A DNA stretch of 36,768 nucleotides from Melioribacteraceae bacterium (GTDB lineage Bacteria; Bacteroidota; Ignavibacteria; Ignavibacteriales; Melioribacteraceae): positions 1 to 36,768 of the forward strand of contig JALSTL010000169.1 in NCBI GenBank assembly GCA_026983755.1, written 5' to 3'. Below the pieces are notes generated by a model. It saw nothing but the letters and a program-made list of their open reading frames with translations. It did not search any database and was not told where the DNA came from. Below, in pieces: positions 15,475-24,781 of this stretch. Both the position numbers and the translations under genes were made by a program. How positions within the stretch are numbered: the stretch's first letter is position 1; the number at the start of each line of letters is the position of its first letter.

Positions 15475-16220
15475 AATGGTTTTTAATTGAGCATGATTTC
15501 TTTTCCGGACAATATAATATGGAGTTTGATTTAAAACTTGTAAATAATAACTTAAATTCCTCCGCCTATTTAAGATTTTACGGTTGGAAACCTTATTGCA
15601 TTTCACTCGGTGCAAATCAAAGTATTTCCGAAATTAAAACCGACAAAGCTTTTAAAAATAATATTGATATAGTAAAACGACCGACCGGAGGCAGAGCAAT
15701 TTTACATGCTCAAGAACTTACTTACTCTGTTGTTTTGCCTAAAATTAAAACAATAAGCGGTAAAGAAGTTTATGAAAATATTTCAAATGCAATTATTTAC
15801 GGTTTACGTCTTTTTGATGACAAACTTAAAAATGTTGACTTGGAAAAAGTAGAACCAAATTTCGGAAAACTATTAAAACAATCCTCCGGTTTAATGTGTT
15901 TTTCCAGTACGGCAAAAAACGAAATTAAGTTTAACGGGAAAAAACTTGTGGGAAGTGCCCAACGTAAAATAGGAAGTTCATTGTTGCAGCACGGTTCTAT
16001 TTTAATTGGTAACTATCACCGTCATTTGGTTGATTATTTAAACTTAAAAGATGAAAATGAAATTATAAAACTTTCAAACGAATTAAAAAATAAAACCATA
16101 GAGATTGAAACGATTTTACAAAAACCTGTTAATTTAAAACATTTACAAAATTCAATAATTCAAGGGTTCGAAAAATTTTTTAATATTAAATTTCATAATA
16201 CAAGCGTTTTTTCTTTTTAA
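15471..16220 (+). CDS. LipM-like octanoyltransferase / lipoate ligase family protein
   Basis: Member of the LplA/LipB/LipM family that attaches octanoyl or lipoyl groups to lipoyl domains. GTG start overlapping the lpxA stop (GTGA). The binding motif is VKRPTGGRAILH (68-79), followed by ELTYSVVLP. C143 in GLMCFSSTAKNEI sits where LipM enzymes have their acyl-carrying Cys, and K158 in GKKLVGSAQRK with LQHGSIL (172-178) completes the site. These features favour an octanoyl transferase of the LipM type over an ATP-dependent lipoate ligase; the latter usually has a separate C-terminal domain, absent here. Length 249, close to LipM. The link with lpxA may be only shared use of acyl-ACP. Confidence 0.83.
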   Translation: MKWFLIEHDFFSGQYNMEFDLKLVNNNLNSSAYLRFYGWKPYCISLGANQSISEIKTDKAFKNNIDIVKRPTGGRAILHAQELTYSVVLPKIKTISGKEVYENISNAIIYGLRLFDDKLKNVDLEKVEPNFGKLLKQSSGLMCFSSTAKNEIKFNGKKLVGSAQRKIGSSLLQHGSILIGNYHRHLVDYLNLKDENEIIKLSNELKNKTIEIETILQKPVNLKHLQNSIIQGFEKFFNIKFHNTSVFSF

Positions 16221-16418
16221 TTGAAGAATTATTATATCTTTTTTTAAACTCCGTTTATTTTTTGCTCTGCTCTATGGAAAACAAAATGGAACAACGGGAA
16301 AAACAAAAACTATAACGGATAAATTAACAAATAAAATCTTTATGTTTAATCTAAATACATTAAAACGGATAATTATATTTTCATTATTGCACTTAAATAA
16401 AAAGTTTAAAAAGAAAGT

Positions 16419-16489
16419 TTGCCGTTTGAACAAACAAAAAATCCGTTACAATTTTTTAACTTGCCCAAACGGTAATTGCAATAATGCAA
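16419..16489. promoter_or_regulatory. Inverted repeats around a possible promoter of the propeller gene
   Basis: TTGCCGTTTG (16419-16428) is complementary to CAAACGGTAA (16466-16475) at 9 of 10 positions. Between them lie TTGAAC (16426-16431) and TACAAT (16447-16452), a weak promoter pair with a short 15-base spacer. A second hairpin TTGCA-ATAA-TGCAA (16476-16489) abuts the ribosome site AAGGA. Any regulatory role is a guess. Confidence 0.3.
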
Positions 16490-16502
16490 GGATTATGAAT
16501 CG

Positions 16503-17609
16503 ATGAGAATATCAGATAAAAAATATTTTAACAATATAGCCGGATTTTTATTTGTTTTTATTTTTTCGCTTTTATTCAAAAATATATTTTCTCAATCCCA
16601 AAAAATTGAAAAATATTTAGATGGTGTTATTGTAACGGATATTAAAAACGATAGAAAAGATATTTGGGTGGCTTCCGAAGGAGATGGAATTTTTAAGTTT
16701 ATACATTCAAAAAACAAATGGATAAATTTTTCTTCATCAAACCGAAGACTTAAACAAGATTTTTTTCATTGCATCGAAACAAGTAAAAGATATATTTGGG
16801 CAGGCTCTACCAACGGATTATATATTTACGATAAAAAAAGATATAAATGGAAAAGAAAATTATTTCGCAAAGGCGGACAATTCGGGAATTGGATTAGAGC
16901 TTTGAAATACGATAAAAAAAACAAAATCCTTTGGATTGGAAGATTTAAATTTCTTACAAAATATAATTTGCGAAGAAGAAAATATTACAATTATAACTTA
17001 ACAATAAACAACAATAGTAAAACCAATTCGATAAAATCGTTATTCTTAGACGGCGATAGTTTATTATGGATTGGAACGGAAGCTGGGCTTCATAAGTTTA
17101 ATAAAAAAGGAAATTTAAGAAAAAAACGCGGCTTATATTTTTACGACAATAAAACTAACGACTATTTTAATAACGAAGGAAAACAAGTTTCTGTTTCCGC
17201 AATCATAAGTGAACAAAACAATATTTGGTTCGGAACCAATGAATTTGTTACTAAAGAAAATCCGGATTTTAATTTGGGCGGTTTATTTAAATTCAACAGA
17301 AATATTTACTGGACTAAATTCGGAACAAACAACGGATTAAACGGTAATGGAATTTGGGATTTGGAAATAGCCGGAAACTACCTTTGGGTAGCGGTTTACA
17401 AGTTCAATCCTTTCAGTAAAAAAGAAATGGGAAAAGGCTTGGCTATTATTAATAGAGCAACCAACAAAATAATAAATGTTCAAAATCCGCCTATACCTAA
17501 TAACGTAAAATCCTTGCTTTTTGACGGGAAAAATATGTGGTTAGGAACAAATGACGGTTTGTATAAAGTTCCTCTCTACAATAACGCAATTGCAAATTTT
17601 AACAATTAA
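16503..17609 (+). CDS. Secreted beta-propeller protein (two-component-regulator-propeller type)
   Basis: 368 residues, ATG at 16503 with AAGGA ten bases ahead. Residues 12-31 are a signal peptide (AGFLFVFIFSLLFKNIFSQ). The rest is repeated blades with the pattern [D]-x-IW-[VA]-G/A-S-x-x-G-[IL]-x-x-[FY]: IWVASEGDGIFKF, IWAGSTNGLYIYD, LLWIGTEAGLHKF, IWFGTNEF, LWVAVYKF and MWLGTNDGLYKV. That is the propeller module found in sensor regions of hybrid two-component proteins, but here no membrane helix, histidine kinase or output domain follows. It is very rich in Lys, Asn and aromatic residues. Exported function unknown. The next gene starts 31 bases on. Confidence 0.75.
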   Translation: MRISDKKYFNNIAGFLFVFIFSLLFKNIFSQSQKIEKYLDGVIVTDIKNDRKDIWVASEGDGIFKFIHSKNKWINFSSSNRRLKQDFFHCIETSKRYIWAGSTNGLYIYDKKRYKWKRKLFRKGGQFGNWIRALKYDKKNKILWIGRFKFLTKYNLRRRKYYNYNLTINNNSKTNSIKSLFLDGDSLLWIGTEAGLHKFNKKGNLRKKRGLYFYDNKTNDYFNNEGKQVSVSAIISEQNNIWFGTNEFVTKENPDFNLGGLFKFNRNIYWTKFGTNNGLNGNGIWDLEIAGNYLWVAVYKFNPFSKKEMGKGLAIINRATNKIINVQNPPIPNNVKSLLFDGKNMWLGTNDGLYKVPLYNNAIANFNN

Positions 17610-17640
17610 ATATTTTATTTTTTAAATTTAAGAGATATTT

Positions 17641-18123
17641 ATGGATAACGTAATTAAAACAAAAAACGAAATTTTAGAAATTAGAAACCGCTATAAAAAG
17701 CAAGGTAAAAAAGTGGTATTTACAAACGGAGTGTTCGATATTTTGCATGCTGGACATGTAGATTATTTGGCAAAAGCAAAAAAATACGGCGATGTTTTAA
17801 TATTGGCTCTAAACAGCGATGCTTCGGTAAAAAGAATTAAGGGCAACAAAAAACCTATTGTACCGCAAAATGAAAGAGCATTTATTTTATCAAATTTAAA
17901 ATCCGTTGATTATGTAACTGTTTTTGAAGAAGATACACCACAAGAAATTATTGATATATTAGTTCCCGATGTTCTTGTAAAAGGAGCCGATTGGCCTTTG
18001 GATAAAATTGTTGGAAGAGATACAGTTGAAAAAAACGGCGGTGTTGTTAAAAGAATAGAATTTGTTTCTCAACAATCTACAACAAACATAATAAAAAAAA
18101 TATTAACCGTTTATAATGAGTAA
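17641..18123 (+). CDS. rfaE2: D-glycero-beta-D-manno-heptose-1-phosphate adenylyltransferase
   Basis: Cytidylyltransferase-fold enzyme that makes ADP-heptose for the LPS inner core. Signature VFTNGVFDILHAGHVDYLAKA (nucleotide site with the HxGH motif), SDASVKRIKG, ERAFILSNLKSVDYVTVFEEDTP and a C-terminal VSQQSTTNIIKKIL, the standard RfaE domain II pattern. 160 residues: only the nucleotidyltransferase half, so the kinase (domain I) must be a separate gene. Its last 8 bases overlap tamB, so the two are probably coupled. It fits the surrounding LPS and outer membrane genes. Confidence 0.95.
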   Translation: MDNVIKTKNEILEIRNRYKKQGKKVVFTNGVFDILHAGHVDYLAKAKKYGDVLILALNSDASVKRIKGNKKPIVPQNERAFILSNLKSVDYVTVFEEDTPQEIIDILVPDVLVKGADWPLDKIVGRDTVEKNGGVVKRIEFVSQQSTTNIIKKILTVYNE

Positions 18124-21100
18124 CAAAAAATCCGAAAACATGAAACCTGAAATAAAGAAAGTTAAACGCTCTCTTTTTCATAAAATTGTTAATTTCTTTA
18201 TTGCTATTGCGGGTTTGTTTTTTTTCTTGTTAATAATTTTTTTCGGTTTTTCTCAAACCGAAACTTTTAGAGAATTTTTAAGAAAGGAAATTATTAGACA
18301 AGTACCAAAATCGTTAAATGCAAATATATACATAGAAAAAATTGACGGTTCGATACTTTCGTCTATAATTTTAAAAAACACAGTATTATATTCCCACGGC
18401 GATACAATTTTAAATGCTAATGAAATTACCGTTAAAACCAGTCCGGCTCATTTATTCCTAAAAAAAATACTTATACGTGAATTTTCGCTTAAAGACGCAA
18501 CTATAAATCTGCAACAAAAACAAAACGGCAAATGGAATTTCGATAAATTATTTTCCGGAAACGAACCAACAAGTAAGACTAACGCTACTAAAAGAAACGA
18601 AGGAAACTTCCCTTTTATTATTCAAGTAAATAATTTGTTTTTTCACAATGTTAATTTGATAAAACAATCGTTCGACAAACATAATTCAAAAAAATATTAT
18701 AAACATTTAAATTTTGACGATTTAAGATTTAACAATATATTTCTGGATGCAAAAATTTATGCCAATCTTTCCGAAGCAATTGTGAAACTGTACTTAAATA
18801 ACTTGTCCGTTAAACCGAACTTTAATTCGTTTAATCTCAAAAAACTTTCTTGCATGGTAGAGTTAAATAAAAATTATGCAAAAATCGGCAATTTGATATT
18901 AAAATCCGACAGTAGCTATATAAAACTTAATGCCGAAATAGACAGTTTAAATTTACTTGGGAATATAAAATTAAAAAATTTTAAAGAATACCCTATTAAA
19001 ATAAAAGCCGAAGCAAAACCTTTTAACTTTGATGATCTTTCAACATTTATCAATGCAACCAATATTCTCAAAGGCAAAGCTCAATTCGATATAATTGCAA
19101 AAGGTTATTTCGGAAATCTTAATGTTAGCAAATTTAACGTTAATTATTTGAATTCCGAATTAAAACTTAAAGGTAAAGTAACAAACCTGCATAAACCTCA
19201 AAATTTATTTTTCGATGTTCAACTTGCAGATTCAAAACTAAATGAAACCGACATAATAAAATTGCTACCAAGCATAGCAATTCCGAAATACGATAGTTTA
19301 ATTTTTAATAATCTGAATATTAACTTTAAAGGTGAACCTTTAAGATTTCATGTGGTTCTGAATTCGAATATAAAAAAGGGGAATATTAATCTAAATACTT
19401 TTATGGACTTAACAAAAAAAAATGCCGAATATGATATTGCGTTCAATACCGAAAAATTGAATCTTTTTCCGATTATCGGAACCGTTACAAATTTAAATGG
19501 GAACGGTATTATCAAAGGAAACGGTTTTAACCCAAATACAATGTTAACAAACCTTAATATGAATGTATCCTCATCATCGTTCAAGCATATTAAAATTGAT
19601 TCTTTACATTTAGACGGCTCTGCAGATTCGAAAATTATAAAACTAAAACTTTCTTCGGTAATTAATAATGCCAAATCCAATATACTTGGTGTTTTGGATT
19701 TAACAGATTCCCAAATGCCTGTTTATGATTTAACGGGTAAAATAAAAGGGTTTAATTTGGAAACTTTTACAAATCAACCCGGAGATTCGTCTAATCTTAA
19801 TTTTTCTTTTTCTGCAAAAGGAAGAAACTTAAAACTTGACAACATGATTGGGAAATATATTATTAAATTGGAACCTTCGTTTTTAAGAGGAGTTGAACTG
19901 GAAGAATCCGTTATCAATTTGGCACTAAATAAAAATATTGATGAAAGAAAAATAAATTTAATTTCCGACTTTGTTGATTTTAATATAAACGGAAAATTTT
20001 CTCTTCAAAAAGCAATAGACATTTTAACCTATGAATCCGAAATTATAACCGAAAATATCTCTAAAAAAATTACGGAATTTAATCCTATTGATAAGAAGAC
20101 CGAACAAAGTTTTTTTAGTTATTCTTCAATACCGGAAATTGTAAAAGAACCTTTAGCATTCGACTTTAATTTTAAATTTAAAAATTTCGATTTAATTGCA
20201 TTATTTACAAAAAATGAAAAACTTGATATTTCAGGAAACGGAGTGGGAAAAGTTAAAAACGATTCTTCCAACTTTGCCATAAGTACCAAGATAAACATTA
20301 AAAATATGTTGAGTAAAAGGAAAAGCAAACTTCTTTATTTATCAAACGTAAAAACTAATTTTAATTTCAGCAGAGATAACAGAATAACTTCATACAATAA
20401 AATTTTCGGAACAATAAATTTGGAAGGAGATAAAATTTACACCGGAGTTGAAATGAAAAATATTACGGCGGATTTTATTTTTAACAAAAACAAATTGTTT
20501 TTTAATTCAGCTCTTGATATAGGCAACAATCTTTCTACCGAAACCGAAGGAATTATCAATACTTTTGGTGAAAAACAAGAAATTGTATTTAACAACATTT
20601 TACTCAATTATAAAAACATCGAATGGAAAATTAACAAACAAAGTAAAATTTTATTTACCGATAACGGAATTGAATTTGATAATTTTACTCTGAATAATAA
20701 TTCTACTCTATTAAAATTTAAAGGTAATATAAACAACAACGAAACTCATAACTTAATAGCCGAAATAAATCATTTCCCGGGTAAAATAATTTCGAAATAT
20801 TTTTTTGATAAAAATCAACAACCTATAAATGCCGATATAAATTTCAAAATTACTTCATCCGGTTCTTTAACATCGCCTAAAATAACTTCCGAATTACAGG
20901 TAAACAATTTTGCTTACAACGGAATTAAATTCGGTGATCTTATTTCAAATTTCAGTTATTCACTTAATAATGGAAAAATTGATATAAATTTTACCGATAA
21001 ATCTCCGTATCAAAATAAACTTTTGGAACTGCACGGTAATTTGCCGCTAAATATCAATTACTTGGATAGCACAAAAATTATTTCCGATAGCAAAGATATA

Positions 21101-22606
21101 TCACTTTTATTGGAAACAAACAATTTTGATATTGCAACCTTTGCCAATCTTCTTCCTTATATCAAAAATCAAAAAGGAAAAATTTCCGCTAAAATTAATA
21201 TTGGAGGAAATTTGAAAAATTTGCATTCAAAAGGATTTATCCGATTGAACAACGGATTATTCACTTACAGAGATAACAATTTGGATTATTCCATCAAATT
21301 CAAATCCACAATAAAAGATCAGAAAGCGGTTATTGATAGTTTGATACTTTCAAACTATTACGGTTCAAAATACAAAGGTACTCTGAAAGGCAAAGGATTT
21401 ATTGAACTTAAAAAATTACCTTTCAGTAAAATTGATGTTGACATAACCGGCAACTTGGCTTTATTAGGGAAAAAATCCAAAACAAGAAAAGCTTCCGTTT
21501 ACGGAGATCTGTTTATCAAAACAGATGACAAATGGAAATTTTTATACGAAAACGGAAAATTCAATTTTGACGGGAATGTTATTGTTGATAAAGCAAAACT
21601 GATTTATGCTTCAAAAGAAAAAGCCAAAGAAGCTAATTCCCAAATAATTTACAAATATATAAAAGATACCACCAACGTAAATAAAAACGAACAAGTTTTC
21701 AGAAATATTTTAAGTCTGTTTAAAAAGAAAAAAAATAATTTCAAAGAAAAAAGTAAATTTGATTTTAAAACCAACATTTTTATAAACAACATTGTATCAA
21801 TGGATTTTTTAATGTTTCCCGAATTAAATCAGAAACTTCATATTGAAACCACCGGCAAATTGGAATTTCAAAAAATCAACAATGAATTTAAAACACAAGG
21901 AACACTTCAATTATTGGAAGGTTCGCACTTGGATTTTTTCAAAACATTTGATGCCAAAGGTAACATTACTTTTGAAAGCGATGTTACAAACCCACGATTA
22001 AATGTGGTTGCAACATACATTGGCGAAATTGAAAATTTTGAAGGAACCAACAAAACAAAAGATGTTGCCGTTAAACTTAAAATAAATTCTCCTTTATCGG
22101 AACTTGGAAAAAATTTGGCCAACAATAAAGAAAATCTTTTGGTTTACGTTGGCAGAAATCAAATTGAAAATGATATACCGGATCCGCGTTTTGACGCAGC
22201 CAATGCTTTAACGTTTATATTATTGGGGCAGTTAAGTTTAGACTTAACGGAAGAACAAAAATCCACATTAAGCTCCTGGACGGAAAACACTGCATTTTCA
22301 CTTTTAGGTTCTCAACTAACTTCGTATCTTAACAGCGTATTCGGGGGAATAATAAACAATATCAAAGTTCAGCGAAACTCTTTGGAAAATTCTTATAAGT
22401 TTTTGTTTTCCGGAAAGTATAACAACATCCGTTATTCTTTCGGTGCAAATACAAAATATTTTCAAGCCGAAAAAGCAGACATTAAATTCGAGTATCTTTT
22501 CAATCCGAATTTTTTAATTAGAATAGAACAGAAAGATCCGATAGTACCAACATACGACGAAAGAAAAATTCAAGAATTAGGTTTAAAATTTAAATTGGCA
22601 TTTTAA
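18116..22606 (+). CDS. tamB: TamB-family (AsmA-like) envelope lipid transport protein
   Basis: 1496 residues. TamB-type proteins are long hollow beta-taco bridges between inner membrane and outer membrane that carry phospholipids and help barrel assembly. Residues 23-45 are the single N-terminal membrane anchor (VNFFIAIAGLFFFLLIIFFG); the N-terminal part then has the AsmA-like pattern FREFLRKEIIRQVP and IEKIDGSILSSIILKN. The long middle is low-complexity alternating strands rich in Asn, Lys and Ile. The C-terminal 400 residues are the conserved TamB domain, with DPRFDAANALTFILLGQLS, LTSYLNSVFG and the terminal LGLKFKLAF. No tamA is adjacent; a barrel protein lies two genes on. ATG at 18116 overlaps rfaE2; M9 is an alternative start. 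Confidence 0.9.
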   Translation: MSNKKSENMKPEIKKVKRSLFHKIVNFFIAIAGLFFFLLIIFFGFSQTETFREFLRKEIIRQVPKSLNANIYIEKIDGSILSSIILKNTVLYSHGDTILNANEITVKTSPAHLFLKKILIREFSLKDATINLQQKQNGKWNFDKLFSGNEPTSKTNATKRNEGNFPFIIQVNNLFFHNVNLIKQSFDKHNSKKYYKHLNFDDLRFNNIFLDAKIYANLSEAIVKLYLNNLSVKPNFNSFNLKKLSCMVELNKNYAKIGNLILKSDSSYIKLNAEIDSLNLLGNIKLKNFKEYPIKIKAEAKPFNFDDLSTFINATNILKGKAQFDIIAKGYFGNLNVSKFNVNYLNSELKLKGKVTNLHKPQNLFFDVQLADSKLNETDIIKLLPSIAIPKYDSLIFNNLNINFKGEPLRFHVVLNSNIKKGNINLNTFMDLTKKNAEYDIAFNTEKLNLFPIIGTVTNLNGNGIIKGNGFNPNTMLTNLNMNVSSSSFKHIKIDSLHLDGSADSKIIKLKLSSVINNAKSNILGVLDLTDSQMPVYDLTGKIKGFNLETFTNQPGDSSNLNFSFSAKGRNLKLDNMIGKYIIKLEPSFLRGVELEESVINLALNKNIDERKINLISDFVDFNINGKFSLQKAIDILTYESEIITENISKKITEFNPIDKKTEQSFFSYSSIPEIVKEPLAFDFNFKFKNFDLIALFTKNEKLDISGNGVGKVKNDSSNFAISTKINIKNMLSKRKSKLLYLSNVKTNFNFSRDNRITSYNKIFGTINLEGDKIYTGVEMKNITADFIFNKNKLFFNSALDIGNNLSTETEGIINTFGEKQEIVFNNILLNYKNIEWKINKQSKILFTDNGIEFDNFTLNNNSTLLKFKGNINNNETHNLIAEINHFPGKIISKYFFDKNQQPINADINFKITSSGSLTSPKITSELQVNNFAYNGIKFGDLISNFSYSLNNGKIDINFTDKSPYQNKLLELHGNLPLNINYLDSTKIISDSKDISLLLETNNFDIATFANLLPYIKNQKGKISAKINIGGNLKNLHSKGFIRLNNGLFTYRDNNLDYSIKFKSTIKDQKAVIDSLILSNYYGSKYKGTLKGKGFIELKKLPFSKIDVDITGNLALLGKKSKTRKASVYGDLFIKTDDKWKFLYENGKFNFDGNVIVDKAKLIYASKEKAKEANSQIIYKYIKDTTNVNKNEQVFRNILSLFKKKKNNFKEKSKFDFKTNIFINNIVSMDFLMFPELNQKLHIETTGKLEFQKINNEFKTQGTLQLLEGSHLDFFKTFDAKGNITFESDVTNPRLNVVATYIGEIENFEGTNKTKDVAVKLKINSPLSELGKNLANNKENLLVYVGRNQIENDIPDPRFDAANALTFILLGQLSLDLTEEQKSTLSSWTENTAFSLLGSQLTSYLNSVFGGIINNIKVQRNSLENSYKFLFSGKYNNIRYSFGANTKYFQAEKADIKFEYLFNPNFLIRIEQKDPIVPTYDERKIQELGLKFKLAF

Positions 22607-22607
22607 T

Positions 22608-24695
22608 ATGAAAAAAAAACTAAAACTGTTTTTTACAAACAATCCGAACTTATCTATAAAAGCAAAATCATTAGCTAAAAAATTAAAAATTAAAAACTTA
22701 AACAATTATGCAAAGCTAAAAGAAAATTTACACCTATTGGTTAGAGAAGATTTTCTTAAAAAAAGCGGCAAACGTTTTAAGCTTAATAAAGAATCCAAAA
22801 AAAAATATATTGGAACATTACAACTTGTTAGCGGACAAAATTACGGATTTGTAATACCCGATAATAAAAAACATAAGGATATTTTCATTTCCGAAAAACA
22901 CTTATCAACAGCATTTAACGGAGATAAAGTTGAAGTAGTGCTTTTTGCAAAAAGAAGCGGTAAAAATTTGGAAGGTCAAATAACGGCAATAATTAAACGA
23001 GCAAAAAAAGAAATTGTGGGTACATTAAAAAAATCCAAATCTTTCTATTTTGTTGAACCGGACGAAACAGATATTTACAGAGACATTTATATTTCCCAAA
23101 ACAATTTACACAACGCCAAAGACGGAGATAAAGTTGTAGTTTCAAAAATTATTTGGGAATCTGGTAAATTAAATCCCGAAGGAAAAATTACCGAAATTTT
23201 AGGTAAAGCCGGAACTTACGATGCCGAAATTGCCTCTATTGCAAGAGAGTTCGGATTAAGATACAAATTTTCCAAAAGTGTTCTTAACCAAGCCGCAAAG
23301 TTAACAACTAAAATACCGGCAGATGAAATAGCAAAACGCTTGGACTATCGTAATAAAAAAGTTTTTACCATAGATCCCGAAACTGCAAAAGATTTTGATG
23401 ATGCAGTTTCAATAGAAAAACTTAATAACAATAATGTTTTAATTGGCATACACATTGCCGATGTTAGTTATTATTTACCAAAAGGAACACCGATTTTTAA
23501 AGAAGCGGAAAAACGAGCAACCAGTGTTTACTTGGTTGGTAAAGTTATACCTATGCTACCAGAAAAATTATCCAATAACATTTGTTCTCTTGTTCCGAAT
23601 AAAGATAGACTTACTTTTTCGGTTATTGTTGAATTTACTCCGAATGGTAAAATGGTAAATTATAAAATTAGTAAAACCGTTATCAACAGCAAAAGAAGAT
23701 TTACATACGATGAAGTTCAAACTATAATTGAAACACGAAAAGGAGAACTTAAAAATGAAATTTTGGAATTAAATAGAATTGCAAAAATTTTACGCAAAGA
23801 AAGAACAAAAAAAGGTAGCATTAATTTTACTACACCCGATATAGAATTTGTACTTGATAAAAACGGAAATACAAAAGATATTAAATTAAAAAAATCCAAC
23901 GAAAGTCATCAATTGATTGAAGAATTTATGCTTTTGGCAAACCGGATTATTTCTGCACATGTAAATAAAAAAGAAAAAGATAAATACCCTTTTGTTTACC
24001 GCATACACGATTTGCCCAACGAAGAAAAAATTATGGAATTTTCTAATTTTGTAAATTCATTAGGTTATAGTTTTAATCCCAAAGCAGAAAACAAATCGTT
24101 GGAATTGCAGAAACTTTTGGAAAGTACAAAAGGTACGCCGGAAGAAGCGGTTATAAACGAAATTGCAATCCGTTCAATGGCAAAAGCAGTTTATTCAACA
24201 AAAAACATAGGACATTTCGGTTTGGGATTTAAATACTATTCTCATTTTACATCACCTATCAGGCGTTTTCCGGATCTTGTTGCACATCATCTTATTTACA
24301 ATTATATTTCCAAGCAACCCAATTCTTTCGGTAAAAAACGGCTTGAAGATATTTGTGAACATTCTTCGCAAATGGAACGTAACGCTATAAATGCCGAAAG
24401 ATTATCAATTAAATTAAAGCAAATAGAATTTCTGAAAAATAAAATCGGTGAAACATTCGACGGTATAATTTCCGGAGTTACACATTTTGGTATTTTTATT
24501 GAACTTAACGAAACTTTAGCCGAAGGTTTAATTCACATGAAAGATTTGGACGATGATTATTATATTTTCGATGAAAAAAATTATTCACTTATCGGAAGTT
24601 CATCCGGTAGGCAATTTAGACTTGGGGATAAAATTAAAGTTAAACTTAAAAACGTAAATGAAGAAAAAAGAGAGATTGATTTTACACTTTTATAA
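22608..24695 (+). CDS. rnr: Ribonuclease R
   Basis: 3' to 5' processive exoribonuclease that digests structured RNA. 695 residues in the usual order: a short N-terminal helix-turn-helix-like region (1-60), cold-shock OB domains (about 68-200, GTLQLVSGQNYGFVIPD), the RNB catalytic domain with four metal-binding Asp (D256, D262, D264, D265 in FTIDPETAKDFDDAVSI) and HFTSPIRRFPDLVAHHLI, then a C-terminal S1 domain (GETFDGIISGVTHFGIFIEL). It lacks the long basic tail seen in E. coli RNase R. Its start is one base after the tamB stop. RNase R in an envelope operon is typical synteny rather than function, as far as can be seen. Confidence 0.95.
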   Translation: MKKKLKLFFTNNPNLSIKAKSLAKKLKIKNLNNYAKLKENLHLLVREDFLKKSGKRFKLNKESKKKYIGTLQLVSGQNYGFVIPDNKKHKDIFISEKHLSTAFNGDKVEVVLFAKRSGKNLEGQITAIIKRAKKEIVGTLKKSKSFYFVEPDETDIYRDIYISQNNLHNAKDGDKVVVSKIIWESGKLNPEGKITEILGKAGTYDAEIASIAREFGLRYKFSKSVLNQAAKLTTKIPADEIAKRLDYRNKKVFTIDPETAKDFDDAVSIEKLNNNNVLIGIHIADVSYYLPKGTPIFKEAEKRATSVYLVGKVIPMLPEKLSNNICSLVPNKDRLTFSVIVEFTPNGKMVNYKISKTVINSKRRFTYDEVQTIIETRKGELKNEILELNRIAKILRKERTKKGSINFTTPDIEFVLDKNGNTKDIKLKKSNESHQLIEEFMLLANRIISAHVNKKEKDKYPFVYRIHDLPNEEKIMEFSNFVNSLGYSFNPKAENKSLELQKLLESTKGTPEEAVINEIAIRSMAKAVYSTKNIGHFGLGFKYYSHFTSPIRRFPDLVAHHLIYNYISKQPNSFGKKRLEDICEHSSQMERNAINAERLSIKLKQIEFLKNKIGETFDGIISGVTHFGIFIELNETLAEGLIHMKDLDDDYYIFDEKNYSLIGSSSGRQFRLGDKIKVKLKNVNEEKREIDFTLL

Positions 24696-24724
24696 CACTG
24701 TTTTTTTATTATATTCAGTAAGTT

Positions 24725-24761
24725 TTAATTATTTTGTTTTACCTGTTATTTAATTATTTTG
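24725..24761. repeat. Direct repeat TTAATTATTTTG x2
   Basis: Exact 12-bp copies at 24725-24736 and 24750-24761, 25 bp apart, in the 86-base gap before the next gene. They could hold a promoter or a tandem binding site; in AT-rich sequence chance is possible. Confidence 0.3.
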
Positions 24762-24781
24762 CATTTTATAAAGGCATTAAA

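Noticed and set aside
16282..16500. Possible small gene between the LipM-like gene and the propeller gene
   Set aside because: Only very short frames occur (for example 13 codons with no ribosome site). Nothing resembles a protein.
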